A stretch of 64,000 nt of DNA from Delphinus delphis. Lineage: Eukaryota > Chordata > Mammalia > Artiodactyla > Delphinidae. Each line of letters starts with the position of its first letter. Position 1 is the stretch's first letter. Below the pieces are notes generated by a model. It was given only the letters and a program-made list of their open reading frames with translations. It was not told the origin of the DNA and ran no database searches. Positions 36,669-49,295 of this stretch are shown here, piece by piece. The position numbers were made by a program, and so were the translations under genes. The DNA is taken from the NCBI RefSeq assembly GCF_949987515.2, contig NW_027192659.1, positions 1,736,001-1,800,000 on the forward strand. The letters are read 5' to 3'.

Positions 36669-38245
36669 TTGGCCAAAAAGGGCGTATGCGTTTTTTCCTG
36701 AATATATTCAGGAAAAATCGCATACGCCCTTTTTGGCCAAGTGCATCATTGTGGACGTTCTGCCTCTTTTCCTATGCTTTCAATGCAATTCCAGTCTACC
36801 TCCTGAAATCGGTTTCCTGCAATTCTGCCCCGCTTTCAAGTCCTCTTGGCAGCCTTACTTCAGTCTATTTTTGGACGATAGCTGTCATTTATAACTCTGC
36901 AGGTTTGTGAATTACAGTGCCCCTGAGCTCCTTTCTTCAACTCGCTTTCTTGTGACCTGGCCGCAACACCGCAAGATGGCTTCAGGCCCTAATCTGGTTC
37001 CGGCACGGCACGCTGAGCCTTTGGTTATTTCCCCTTCCTGGTGGGAAATGAGAGTTAAATTTGCCCGTCCAGACACCTCCAGCTAGTCTCATTGGTTCTC
37101 GCTATTCCTGTTCATCTTCCGCAGAAATTGCAAACTGGGCCAAACAGGAGGTTAAAGGCGCTGACTCTCCAAGTGGGGAGAGTGTTAGTAAAGCGTCTGG
37201 AATGTTGCACCCGAGTACCAGGGTACGAAAACTGAGACACATTTGAACACGTCTCCCGTTCACATGGTTGATCATACTTGGGTTCCACATGCATGTTTTA
37301 GCTGAAGGAAGAATACCTAAAACCTGGGTAGCTGAAACCCGTGGAATGGGTACCATGCAATATGACTTCAGAGGGTCTTCATTTGCTCACCGAACCTCTC
37401 CAATCCTATCACTGCTGCGTTTATGCCCCTGTACACATGCTTGATTCTCTTTCGGAGACATAGCAATCCATAGGTTTTAAGATACTTACTAGTCAGGTAC
37501 ATTCTTAGGCGTTTAATATGCGGTGTTGAGTCCATTTCGTTGAGCAAGGAGTAGCTCTTGTCTATTCCATATTTGGCTTAAGGAACTTTATCTGTGCTCA
37601 TTTCAATCTCTGGTTTTATGCAGCACCCCAACTCACCTTTCCCCTTAAGCAAGCATAAGTTGGTTTTCTAAATTTGAGACCCTGTTCTGTTCTGTAATTC
37701 AGTTCCTGTGTAGCCAAGTTTACATTCCGTGTATTACTGATATCTTATGATGTTTCTTTTTCTGTGTGACTTATTTCAGTTAGAATCATCATACCTGAAT
37801 CCACTCATTGTGCTGCTAAGGGCCTGATGACACAGATTTCATTGCTGCGTGATATTGCTTTGTAAGTAAATACCACAACTTCTTTCTCCATTTTTCACTT
37901 TCTGCGATGTTGAACTTGTACTGTAAACGAGGTTCTTGTAAACAGAGCCGTTCCAAACTTTGGGGTGGCTGTGTCTTTTTGATTTTAATTTCCCTAAGCT
38001 ATAGGACCATAAGTGGAAGTGCCCTAGGTTCTGTTGCTTTGTTTTTTAGATGTTTCAGGAAACACCATACACTTCTCCCGAGTGGTTGTTGGCAATTTAC
38101 ATCCCGCCCATCAGCATAACAAGGCTCCCAGTTCTCCATGGCCTGTCCTGCCTTTCTGGATTTTACACTTTTTTCAGATGGCCCTTTTGACCGGGGGGAA
38201 GTGAGACTTCATTGTAGTGCAGATTTCCTTTGCAAGCTTGCTTGG
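36669..38245. repeat. Satellite monomer 24 (1577 bp), block B unit 5
   Basis: Copy of monomer 18 with the same aaaaatcgc arm change. A few point differences, for example gacacattt near 37236 and tttatgcccc near 37420. Confidence 0.9.
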
Positions 38246-39824
38246 TTGGCCAAAAAGGGCGTATGCGTTTTTTCCTGAATATATTCAGGAAAAAACGCAT
38301 ACGCCCTTTTTGGCCAAGTGCATCATTGTGGACGTTCTGCCTCTTTTCCTATGCTTTCAATGCAATTCCAGTCTACCTCCTGAAATCGGTTTCCTGCAAT
38401 TCTGCCCCGCTTTCAAGTCCTCTTGGCAGCCTTACTTCAGTCTATTTTTGGACGATAGCTGTCATTTATAACTCTGCAGGTTTGTGAATTACAGTGCCCC
38501 TGAGCTCCTTTCTTCAACTCGTTTTCTTGTGAGCTGGCCGCAACACCACAGGATGGCTTCAGGCCTTAATCTGGTTCCGGCACGGCACACTGAGCCTTTG
38601 GTTATTTCCTCTTCCTGGTGGGAAATGAGAGTTAAATTTGCCTGTCCAGACACCTCCAGCTAGCCTCTCATTGGTTCTCACTATTCCTGGTCATCTTCCG
38701 CAGAAATTGCAAACTGGGCCAAACAGGATGTTAAAGGCGCTGACTCTCCAAGTGGGTAGAGTGTTAGTAAAGCGTCTGGAATGTTGCACCCGAGTACCAG
38801 GGGAGGAAAACTGAGACATATTTGAACACGTCTCCCGATCACATGGTTGATCATACTTGGGTTCCACATGCATGTTTTAGCTGAAGGAAGAATACCTAAA
38901 ACCTGGGTAGTTGAAACCCGTGGAATGGGTACCATGCAATATGACTTCAAAGGGTCTTCATTTGCTCACCGAACCTCTCCAATCCTATCACTGCTGCGTT
39001 TATGCCCCTGTACACATGCTTGATTCTCTTTCGGAGACATAGCATTCCATAGGTTTTAAGATACTTACTAGTCAGGTACATTCTTAGCCGTTTAATATGC
39101 GGTGTTGAGTCCATTTCGTTGAGCAAGGAGTAGCTCTTGTCTATTCCATATTTGGCTTAAGGAACTTTATCTGTGCTCATTTCAATCTCTGGTTTTATGC
39201 AGCACCCCAACTCACCTTTCCCCTTAAGCAAGCATAAGTTGGTTTTCTAAATTTGAGACCCTGTTCTGTTCTGTAATTCAGTTCCTGTGTAGCCAAGTTT
39301 ACATTCCGTGTATTAGTGATATCTTATGATGTTTCTTTTTCTGTGTGACTTATTTCAGTTAGAATCATCATACCTGAATCCACTCATTGTGCTGCTAAGG
39401 GCCTGATGACATAGATTTCATTGCTGAGTGATATTGCTTTGTAAGTGAATACCACAACTTCTTTATCCATTTTTCACTTTCTGCGATGTTGAACTTGTAC
39501 TGTAAACGAGGTTCTTGTAAACAGAGCCATTCCAAACTTTGGGGTGGCTGTGTCTTTTTGATTTTAATTTCCCTAAGCTATAGGACCATAAGTGGAAGTG
39601 CCCTAGGCTCTGTTGCTTTGTTTCTTAGATGTTTCAGGAAACACCATACACTTCTCCCAAGTGTCTGTTGGCAATTTACATCCCGCCCATCAGCATAACA
39701 AGGCTCCCAGTTCTCAATGGCCTGTCCTGCCTTTCTGGATTTTACACTTTTTTCAGATGGCCCTTTTGACCGGGGGAAAGTGAGACTTCATTGTAGTGCA
39801 GATTTCCTTTGCAAGCTTGCTTGG
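38246..39824. repeat. Satellite monomer 25 (1579 bp), block B unit 6
   Basis: Copy of monomer 19 up to about 39409, where gacatag replaces gacacag and gtgaatacc follows. Beyond that point the tail resembles the one ahead of monomer 17, so block B ends here. Exact palindrome. Confidence 0.9.
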
Positions 39825-41404
39825 TTGGCCAAAAAGGGCGTATGCGTTTTTTCCTGAATATATTCAGGAAAAAACGCATACGCCCTTTTTGGCCAAGTGC
39901 ATCATTGTGGACGTTCTGCCTCTTTTCCTATGCTTTCAATGCAATTCCAGTCTACCTCCTGAAATCGGTTTCCTGCAATTCTGCCCCGCTTTCAAGTCCT
40001 CTTGGCAGCCTTACTTCAGTCTATTTTTGGACGATAGCTGTCATTTATAACTCTGCAGGTTTGTGAATTACAGTGCCCCTGAGCTCCTTTCTTCAACTCG
40101 CTTTCTTGTGACCTGGCCGCAACACCGCAGGATGGCTTCAGGCCCTAATCTGGTTCCGGCCCGGCATGCTGAGCCTTTGGTTAATTCCTCTTCCTGGTGG
40201 GAAATGAGAGGTAAATTTGCCCGTTCAGACACCTCCAGCTAGTCTCTCATTGGTTCTCGCTATTCCTGTTCATCTTCCGCAGAAATTGCAAACTGGGCCA
40301 AACAGGAGGTTAAAGGGACTGACTCTCCAAGTCGGTAGAGTGTTAGTAAAGCGTCTGGAATATTGCACCCGAGTACCAGGGTACGAAAACTGAGACATAT
40401 TTGAACATGTCTCCCAATCACATGGTTGATCATACTCTAGGTTCCACATGCATGTTTTAGCTGAAGGAAGAATACCTTAAACCTGGGTAGTTGAAACCCT
40501 TGGAATGGGTACCATGCAATATGACTTCAAAGGGTCTTCATTTGCTCACCGAACCTCTCCAATCCTATCACTGCTGCGTTTATGCCCCTGTACACATGCT
40601 TGATTCTCTTTCGGAGACATAGCAATCCATAGGTTTTAAGATACTTACTAGTCAGGTACATTCTTAGGCGTTTAATATGCGGTGTTGAGTCCATTTCGTT
40701 GAGCAAGGAGTAGCTCTTGTCTATTCCATATTTGGCTTAAGGAACTTTATCTGTGCTCATTTCAATCTCTGGTTTTATGCAGCACCCCAACTCACCTTTC
40801 CCCTTAAGCAAGCATAAGTTGGTTTTCTAAATTTGAGACCCTGTTCTGTTTTGGAATGCAGTTCCTGTGTAGCCAAGTTTACATTCCGTGTATTAGTGAT
40901 ATCTTATGATGTTTCTTTTTCTGTGTGACTTATTTCAGTTAGAATCATCGTACCTGAATCCACTCATTGTGCTTCTAAGGGCCTGATGACATAGATTTCA
41001 TTGCTGAGTGATATTGCTTTGTAAGTAAATACCACAACTTCTTTATCCATTTTTCACTTTCTGCGATGTTGAACTTGTACTGTAAACGAGGTTCTTGTAA
41101 ACAGAGCCGTTCCAAACTTTGGGGTGGCTGTGTCTTTTTGATTTTAATTTCCCTAAGCTATAGGACCATAAGTGGAAGTGCCCTAGGTTCTGTTGCTTTG
41201 TTTTTTAGATGTTTCAGGAAACACCATACACTTCTCCCGAGTGGTTGTTGGCAATTTACATCCCGCCCATCAGCATAACAAGGCTCCCAGTTCTCCATGG
41301 CCTGTCCTGCCTTTCTGGATTTTACACTTTTTTCAGATGGCCCTTTTGACCGGGGGGAAGTGAGACTTCATTGTAGTGCAGATTTCCTTTGCAAGCTTGC
41401 TTGG
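39825..41404. repeat. Satellite monomer 26 (1580 bp)
   Basis: Exact palindrome. The middle is monomer 17-like (gaggtaaattt, gttcagac). Shares the rare gtcggtagag near 40332 with monomer 27. Confidence 0.9.
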
Positions 41405-42982
41405 TTGGCCAAAAAGGGCGTATGCGTTTTTTCCTGAATATATTCAGGAAAAAACGCATACGCCCTTTTTGGCCAAGTGCATCATTGTGGACGTTCGGCC
41501 TCTTTTCCTATGCTTTCAATGCAATTCCAGTCTACCTCCTGAAATCGGTTTCCTGCAATTCTGTCCCGCTTTCAAGTCCTCTTGGCAGCCTTACTTCAGT
41601 CTATTTTTGGACGATAGCTGTCATTTATAACTCTGCAGGTTTGTGAATTACAGTGCCCCTGAGCTCCTTTCTTCAACTCGCTTTCTTGTGACCTGGCCGC
41701 AACACCGCAGGATGGCTTCAGGCCCTAATCTGGTTCCGGCCCGGCATGCTGAGCCTTTGGTTAATTCCTCTTCCTGGTGGGAAATGAGAGGTAAATTTGC
41801 CCGTTCAGACACCTCCAGCTAGTCTCTCATTGGTTCTCGCTATTCCTGTTCATCTTCCGCAGAAATTGCAAACTGGGCCAAACAGGAGGTTAAAGGGACT
41901 GACTCTCCAAGTCGGTAGAGTGTTAGTAAAGCGTCTGGAATATTGCACCCGAGTACCAGGGTACGAAAACTGAGACATATTTGAACATGTCTCCCGATCA
42001 CATGGTTGATCATACTCTAGGTTCCACATGCATGTTTTAGCTGAAGGAAGAATTCCTTAAACCTGGGTACTTGAAACCCGTGGAATGGGTACCATGCAAT
42101 ATGACTTCAAAGGGTCTTCATTTGCTCACCGAACCTCTCCAATCCTATCACTGCTGCGTTTATGCCCCTGTACACATGCTTGATTCTCTTTCGGAGACAT
42201 AGCAATCCATAGGTTTTAAGATACTTACTAGTCAGGTACATTCTTAGGCGTTTAATATGCGGTGTTGAGTCCATTTCGTTGAGCAAGGAGTAGCTCTTGT
42301 CTATTCCATATTTGGCTTAAGGAACTTTATCTGTGCTCATTTCAATCTCTGGTTTTATGCAGCACCCCAACTCACCTTTCCCCTTAAGCAAGCATAAGTT
42401 GGTTTTCTAAATTTGAGACCCTGTTCTGTTTTGGAATGCAGTTCCTGTGTAGCCAAGTTTACATTCCGTGTATTACTGATATCTTATGATGTTTCTTTTT
42501 CTGTGTGACTTATTTCAGTTAGAATCATCGTACCTGAATCCACTCATTGTGCTTCTAAGGGCCTGATGACATAGATTTCATTGCTGAGTGATATTGCTTT
42601 GTAAGTAAATACCACAACTTCTTTATCCATTTTTCACTTTCTGCGATGTTGAACTTGTACGGTAAACGAGGTTCTTGTAAACAGAGCCGTTCCAAACTTT
42701 GGGGTGGCTGTGTCTTTTTCATTTTAATTTCCCTAAGCTATAGGACCATAAGTGGAAGTGCCCTAGGCTCTGTTGCTTTGTTTTTTAGATGTTTCAGGAA
42801 ACACCATACACTTCTCCCAAGTGTCTGTTGGCAATTTACATCCCGCCCATCAGCATAACAAGGCTCCCAGTTCTCAATGGCCTGTTGCCTTTCTGGATTT
42901 TACACTTTTTTCAGATGGCCCTTTTGACCGGGGGGAAGTGAGACTTCATTGTAGTGCAGATTTCCTTTGCAAGCTTGCTTGG
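41405..42982. repeat. Satellite monomer 27 (1578 bp)
   Basis: Exact palindrome. A mosaic combining gttcggcc of monomers 14 and 21 with ctgtcccgc of monomer 17. Ends with the 2-bp deletion cctgttgcc near 42882. Confidence 0.9.
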
Positions 42983-44559
42983 TTGGCCAAAAAGGGCGTA
43001 TGCGTTTTTTCCTGAATATATTCAGGAAAAAACGCATACGCCCTTTTTGGCCAAGTGCATCATTGTGGACGTTCTGCCTCTTTTCCTATGCTTTCAATGC
43101 AATTCCAGTCTACCTCCTGAAATCGGTTTCCTGCAATTCTGCCCCGCTTTCAAGTCCTCTTGGCAGCCTTACTTCAGTCTATTTTTGGACGATAGCTGTC
43201 ATTTATAACTCTGCAGGTTTGTGAATTACAGTGCCCCTGAGCTCCTTTCTTCAACTCGCTTTCTTGTGACCTGGCCGCAACACCGCAAGATGGCTTCAGG
43301 CCCTAATCTGGTTCCGGCACGGCACGCTGAGCCTTTGGTTATTTCCCCTTCCTGGTGGGAAATGAGAGTTAAATTTGCCCGTCCAGACACCTCCAGCTAG
43401 TCTCATTGGTTCTCGCTATTCCTGTTCATCTTCCGCAGAAATTGCAAACTGGGCCAAACAGGAGGTTAAAGGCGCTGACTCTCCAAGTGGGGAGAGTGTT
43501 AGTAAAGCGTCTGGAATGTTGCACCCGAGTACCAGGGTATGAAAACTGAGACATATTTGAACACGTCTCCCGATCACATGGTTGATCATACTTGGGTTCC
43601 ACATGCATGTTTTAGCTGAAGGAAGAATACCTAAAACCTGGGTAGTTGAAACCCGTGGAATGGGTACCATGCAATATGACTTCAAAGGGTCTTCATTTGC
43701 TCACCGAACCTCTCCAATCCTATCACTGCTGCGTTTATGCCCCTGTACACATGCTTGATTCTCTTTCGGAGACATAGCAATCCATAGGTTTTAAGATACT
43801 TACTAGTCAGGTACATTCTTAGGCGTTTAATATGCGGTGTTGAGTCCATTTCGTTGAGCAAGGAGTAGCTCTTGTCTATTCCATATTTGGCTTAAGGAAC
43901 TTTATCTGTGCTCATTTCAATCTCTGGTTTTATGCAGCACCCCAACTCACCTTTCCCCTTAAGCAAGCATAAGTTGGTTTTCTAAATTTGAGACCCTGTT
44001 CTGTTCTGTAATTCAGTTCCTGTGTAGCCAAGTTTACATTCCGTGTATTAGTGATATCTTATGATGTTTCTTTTTCTGTGTGACTTATTTCAGTTACAAT
44101 CATCATACCTGAATCCACTCATTGTGCTGCTAAGGGCCTGATGACATAGATTTCATTGCTGAGTGATATTGCTTTGTAAGTGAATACCACAACTTCTTTA
44201 TCCATTTTTCACTTTCTGCGATGTTGAACTTGTACTGTAAACGACGTTCTTGTAAACAGAGCCATTCCAAACTTTGGGGTGGCTGTGTCTTTTTGATTTT
44301 AATTTCCCTAAGCTATAGGACCATAAGTGGAAGTGCCCTAGGCTCTGTTGCTTTGTTTCTTAGATGTTTCAGGAAACACCATACACTTCTCCCAAGTGTC
44401 TGTTGGCAATTTACATCCCGCCCATCAGCATAACAAGGCTCCCAGTTCTCAATGGCCTGTCCTGCCTTTCTGGATTTTACACTTTTTTCAGATGGCCCTT
44501 TTGACCGGAGGAAAGTGAGACTTCATTGTAGTGCAGATTTCCTTTGCAAGCTTGCTTGG
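42983..44559. repeat. Satellite monomer 28 (1577 bp)
   Basis: Monomer 16/22-type body (tagtctcattgg, ttccccttcc, cagttacaatc) but with the consensus exact palindrome. Lies 9469 bp after monomer 22. Confidence 0.9.
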
Positions 44560-46137
44560 TTGGCCAAAAAGTGCGTATGCGTTTTTTCCTGAATATATTC
44601 AGGAAAAAACGCATACGCCCTTTTTGGCCAAGTGCATCATTGTGGACGTTCTGCCTCTTTTCCTATGCTTTCAATGCAATTCCAGTCTACCTCCTGAAAT
44701 CGGTTTCCTGCAATTCTGTCCCGCTTTCAAGTCCTCTTGGCAGCCTTACTTCAGTCTATTTTTGGACGATAGCTGTCATTTATAACTCTGCAGGTTTGTG
44801 AATTACAGTGCCCCTGAGCTCCTTTCTTCAACTCGCTTTCTTGTGACCTGGCCGCAACACCGCAGGATGGCTTCAGGCCCTAATCTGGTTCCGGCCCGGC
44901 ATGCTGAGCCTTTGGTTAATTCCTCTTCCTGGTGGGAAATGAGAGGTAAATTTGCCCGTTCAGACAACTCCAGCTAGTCTCTCATTGGTTCTCGCTATTC
45001 CTGTTCATCTTCCGCAGAAATTGCAAACTGGGCCAAACAGGAGGTTAAAGGGACTGACTCTCCAAGTCGGGAGAGTGTTAGTAAAGCGTCTGGAATATTG
45101 CACCCGAGTACCAGGGTACGAAAACTGAGACATATTTGAACATGTCTCCCGATCACATGGTTGATCATACTCTAGGTTCCACATGCATGTTTTAGCTGAA
45201 GGAAGAATACCTTAAACCTTGGTAGTTGAAACCCTTGGAATGGGTACCATGCAATATGACTTCAAAGGGTCTTCATTTGCTCACCGAACCTCTCCAATCC
45301 TATCACTGCTGCGTTTATGCCCCTGTACACATGCTTGATTCTCTTTCGGAGACATAGCAATCCATAGGTTTTAAGATACTTACTAGTCAGGTACATTCTT
45401 AGGCGTTTAATATGCGGTGTTGAGTCCATTTCGTTGAGCAAGGAGTAGCTCTTGTCTATTCCATATTTGGCTTAAGGAACTTTATCTGTGCTCATTTCAA
45501 TATCTGGTTTTATGCAGCACCCCAACTCACCTTTCCCCTTAAGCAAGCATAAGTTGGTTTTCTAAATTTGAGACCCTGTTCTGTTTTGGAATGCAGTTCC
45601 TGTGTAGCCAAGTTTACATTCCGTGTATTAGTGATATCTTATGATGTTTCTTTTTCTGTGTGACTTATTTCAGTTAGAATCATTGTACCTGAATCCACTC
45701 ATTGTGCTTCTAAGGGCCTGATGACATAGATTTCATTGCTGAGTGATATTGCTTTGTAAGTAAATACCACAACTTCTTTATCCATTTTTCACTTTCTGCG
45801 ATGTTGAACTTGTACTGTAAACGAGGTTCTTGTAAACAGAGCCGTTCCAAACTTTGGGGTGGCTGTGTCTTTTTCATTTTAATTTCCCTAAGCTATAGGA
45901 CCATAAGTGGAAGTGCCCTAGGCTCTGTTGCTTTGTTTTTTAGATGTTTCAGGAAACACCATACACTTCTCCCAAGTGTCTGTTGGCAATTTACATCCCG
46001 CCCATCAGCATAACAAGGCTCCCAGTTCTCAATGGCCTGTTGCCTTTCTGGATTTTACACTTTTTTCAGATGGCCCTTTTGACCGGGGGGAAGTGAGACT
46101 TCATTGTAGTGCAGATTTCCTTTGCAAGCTTGCTTGG
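44560..46137. repeat. Satellite monomer 29 (1578 bp)
   Basis: Monomer 17/23-type (agtgcg left arm, ctgtcccgc, caatatctgg), but the right arm is consensus. Lies 9469 bp after monomer 23. Confidence 0.9.
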
Positions 46138-47715
46138 TTGGCCAAAAAGGGCGTATGCGTTTTTTCCTGAATATATTCAGGAAAAAACGCATACGCCCTT
46201 TTTGGCCAAGTGCATCATTGTGGACGTTCTGCCTCTTTTCCTATGCTTTCAATGCAATTCCAGTCTACCTCCTGAAATCGGTTTCCTGCAATTCTGCCCC
46301 GCTTTCAAGTCCTCTTGGCAGCCTTACTTCAGTCTATTTTTGGACGATAGCTGTCATTTATAACTCTGCAGGTTTGTGAATTACAGTGCCCCTGAGCTCC
46401 TTTCTTCAACTTGCTTTCTTGTGACCTGGCCGCCACACCGCAGGATGGCTTCAGGCCCTAATCTGGTTCCGGCCCGGCATGCTGAGCCTTTGGTTAATTC
46501 CTCTTCCTGGTGGGAAATGAGAGTTAAATTTGCCCGTTCAGACACCTCCAGCTAGTCTCTCATTGGTTCTCACTATTCCTGTTCATTTTCCGCAGAAATT
46601 GCAAACTGGGCCAAACAGGAGGTTAAAGGGACTGACTCTCCAAGTGGGGAGAGTGTTAGTAAAGCGTCTGGAATGTTGCACCCGAGTACCAGGGGAGGAA
46701 AACTGAGACATATTTGAACACGTCTCCCGATCACATGGTTGATCATACTCTGGGTTCCACATGCATGTTTTAGCTGAAGGAAGAATACCTTAAACCTGGA
46801 GAGTTGAGACCCGTGTAATGGGTACCATGCAATGTGACTTCAAAGGGTCTTCATTTGCTCACCGAACCTCTCCAATCCTATCACTGCTGCGTTTATGCCC
46901 CTGGACACACACTTGATTCTCTTTTGGAGACATAGCAATCCATAGGTTTTAAGATACTTACTAGTCAGGTACATTCTTAGGCGTTTAATATGGGGTGTTG
47001 AGTCCATTTCGTTGAGCAAGGAGTAGCTCTTGTCTATTCCATATTTGGCTTAAGGAACTTTATCTGTGCTCATTTCAATCTCTGGTTTTATGCAGCACCC
47101 CAACTCACCTTTCCCCTTAAGCAAGCATAAGTTGGTTTTCTAAATTTGAGACCCTGTTCTGTTTTGGAATGCAGTTCCTGTGTAGCCAAGTTTACATTCC
47201 GTGTATTACTGATATCTTATGATGTTTCTTTTTCTGTGTGACTTATTTCAGTTAGAATCATCGTACCTGAATCCACTCATTGTGCTGCTAAGGGCCTGAT
47301 GACATAGATTTCATTGCTGAGTGATATTGCTTTGTAAGTGAATACCACAACTTCTTTATCCATTTTTCACTTTCTGCGATGTTGAACTTGTACTGTAAAC
47401 GAGGTTCTTGTAAACAGAGCCGTTCCAAACTTTGGGGTGGCTGTGTCTTTTTCATTTTAATTTCCCTAAGCTATAGGACCATAAGTGGAAGTGCCCTAGG
47501 CTCTGTTGCTTTGTTTTTTAGATGTTTCAGGAAACACCATACACTTCTCCCAAGTGTCTGTTGGCAATTTACATCCCGCCCATCAGCATAACAAGGCTCC
47601 CAGTTCTCAATGGCCTGTTGCCTTTCTGGATTTTACACTTTTTTCAGATGGCCCTTTTGACCGGGGGGAAGTGAGACTTCATTGTAGTGCAGATTTCCTT
47701 TGCAAGTTTGCTTGG
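46138..47715. repeat. Satellite monomer 30 (1578 bp)
   Basis: Exact palindrome. Entered through a monomer 18-type tail, but its middle lacks the tagtctcattgg deletion and has private ccgccacacc near 46430. The higher-order pattern breaks down here. Confidence 0.9.
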
Positions 47716-49295
47716 TTGGCCAAAAAGGGCGTATGCGTTTTTTCCTGAATATATTCAGGAAAAAACGCATACGCCCTTTTTGGCCAAGTGCATCATTGTG
47801 GACGTTCTGCCTCTTTTCCTATGCTTTCAATGCAATTCCAGTCTACCTCCTGAAATCGGTTTCCTGCAATTCTGCCCCGCTTTCAAGTCCTCTTGGCAGC
47901 CTTACTTCAGTCTATTTTTGGACGATAGCTGTCATTTATAACTCTGCAGGTTTGTGAATTACAGTGCCCCTGAGCTCCTTTCTTCAACTCGCTTTCTTGT
48001 GACCTGGCCGCAACACCGCAGGATGGCTTCAGGCCTTAATCTGGTTCCGGCCCGGCATGCTGAGCCTTTGGTTAATTCCTCTTCCTTGTGGGAAATGAGA
48101 GTTAAATTTGCCCGTCCAGACACCTCCAGCTAGCCTCTCATTGGTTCTCGCTATTCCTGTTCATCTTCCGTAGAAATTGCAAACTAGGCCAAACAGGAGG
48201 TTAAAGGGACTGACTCTCCAAGTCGGGAGAGTGTTAGTAAAGCGTCTGGAATGTTGCACCCGAGTACCAGGGGAGGAAAACTGAGATATATTTGAACACG
48301 TCTCCCGTTCACATGGTTGATCATACTCTGGGTTCCACATGCATGTTTTAGCTGAAGGAAGAATACCTTAAACCTGGAGAGTTGAGACCCGTGTAATGGG
48401 TACCATGCAATATGACTTCAAAGGGTCTTCATATGCTCACCGAACCTCTCCAATCCTATCACTGCTGCGTTTATGCCCCTGTACACATGCTTGATTCTCT
48501 TTCGGAGACATAGCAATCCATAGGTTTTAAGATACTTACTAGTCAGGTACATTCTTAGGCGTTTAATATGGGGTGTTGAGTCCATTTCGTTGAGCAAGGA
48601 GTAGCTCTTGTCTATTCCATATTTGGCTTAAGGAACTTTATCTGTGCTCATTTCAATCTCTGGTTTTATGCAGCACCCCAACTCACCTTTACCCTTAAGC
48701 AAGCATAAGTTGGTTTTCTAAATTTGAGACCCTGTTCTGTTCTGTAATTCGGTTCCTGTGTAGCCAAGTTTACATTCCGTGTATTAGTGATATCTTATGA
48801 TGTTTCTTTTTCTGTGTGACTTATTTCAGTTAGCATCATCATACCTGAATCCACTCATTGTGCTGCTAAGGGCCTGATGACACAGATTTCATTGCTGAGT
48901 GATATTGCTTTGTAAGTAAATACCACAACTTTTTTATCCATTTTTCACTTTCTGCGATGTTGAACTTGTACTGTAAACGAGGTTCTTGTAAACAGAGCCG
49001 TTCGAAACATTGGGGTGGCTGTGTCTTTTTGATTTTAAATTCCCTAAGCTATAGGACCATAAGTGGAAGTGCCCTAGGCTCTGTTGCTTTGTTTTTTAGA
49101 TGTTTCAGGAAACACCATACACTTCTCCCGAGTGTCTGTTGGCAATTTACATCCCGCCCATCAGCATAACAAGGCTCCCAGTTCTCCATGGCCTGTCCTG
49201 CCTTTCTGGATTTTACACTTTTTTCAGATGTCCCTTTTGACCGGGGGGAAGTGAGACTTCATTGTAGTGCAGATTTCCTTTGCAAGCTTGCTTGG
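47716..49295. repeat. Satellite monomer 31 (1580 bp)
   Basis: Exact palindrome. Private aaactaggcc near 48181 and gagatatattt near 48284. The tail has ttcgaaacattgg, shared with the end of monomer 10 some 33 kb away. Confidence 0.9.

Larger units (their letters stand above)
29633..39409. repeat. Higher-order repeat block B (6 monomers plus overlap)
   Basis: Copy of block A. The offset is 11,046 bp up to about 33411 and 9468 bp from about 33510, so one unit is missing. Homology ends at 39409, where gacatag replaces gacacag. Only about a dozen point differences were noticed by eye across the copied length, which implies a recent event. Confidence 0.85.
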
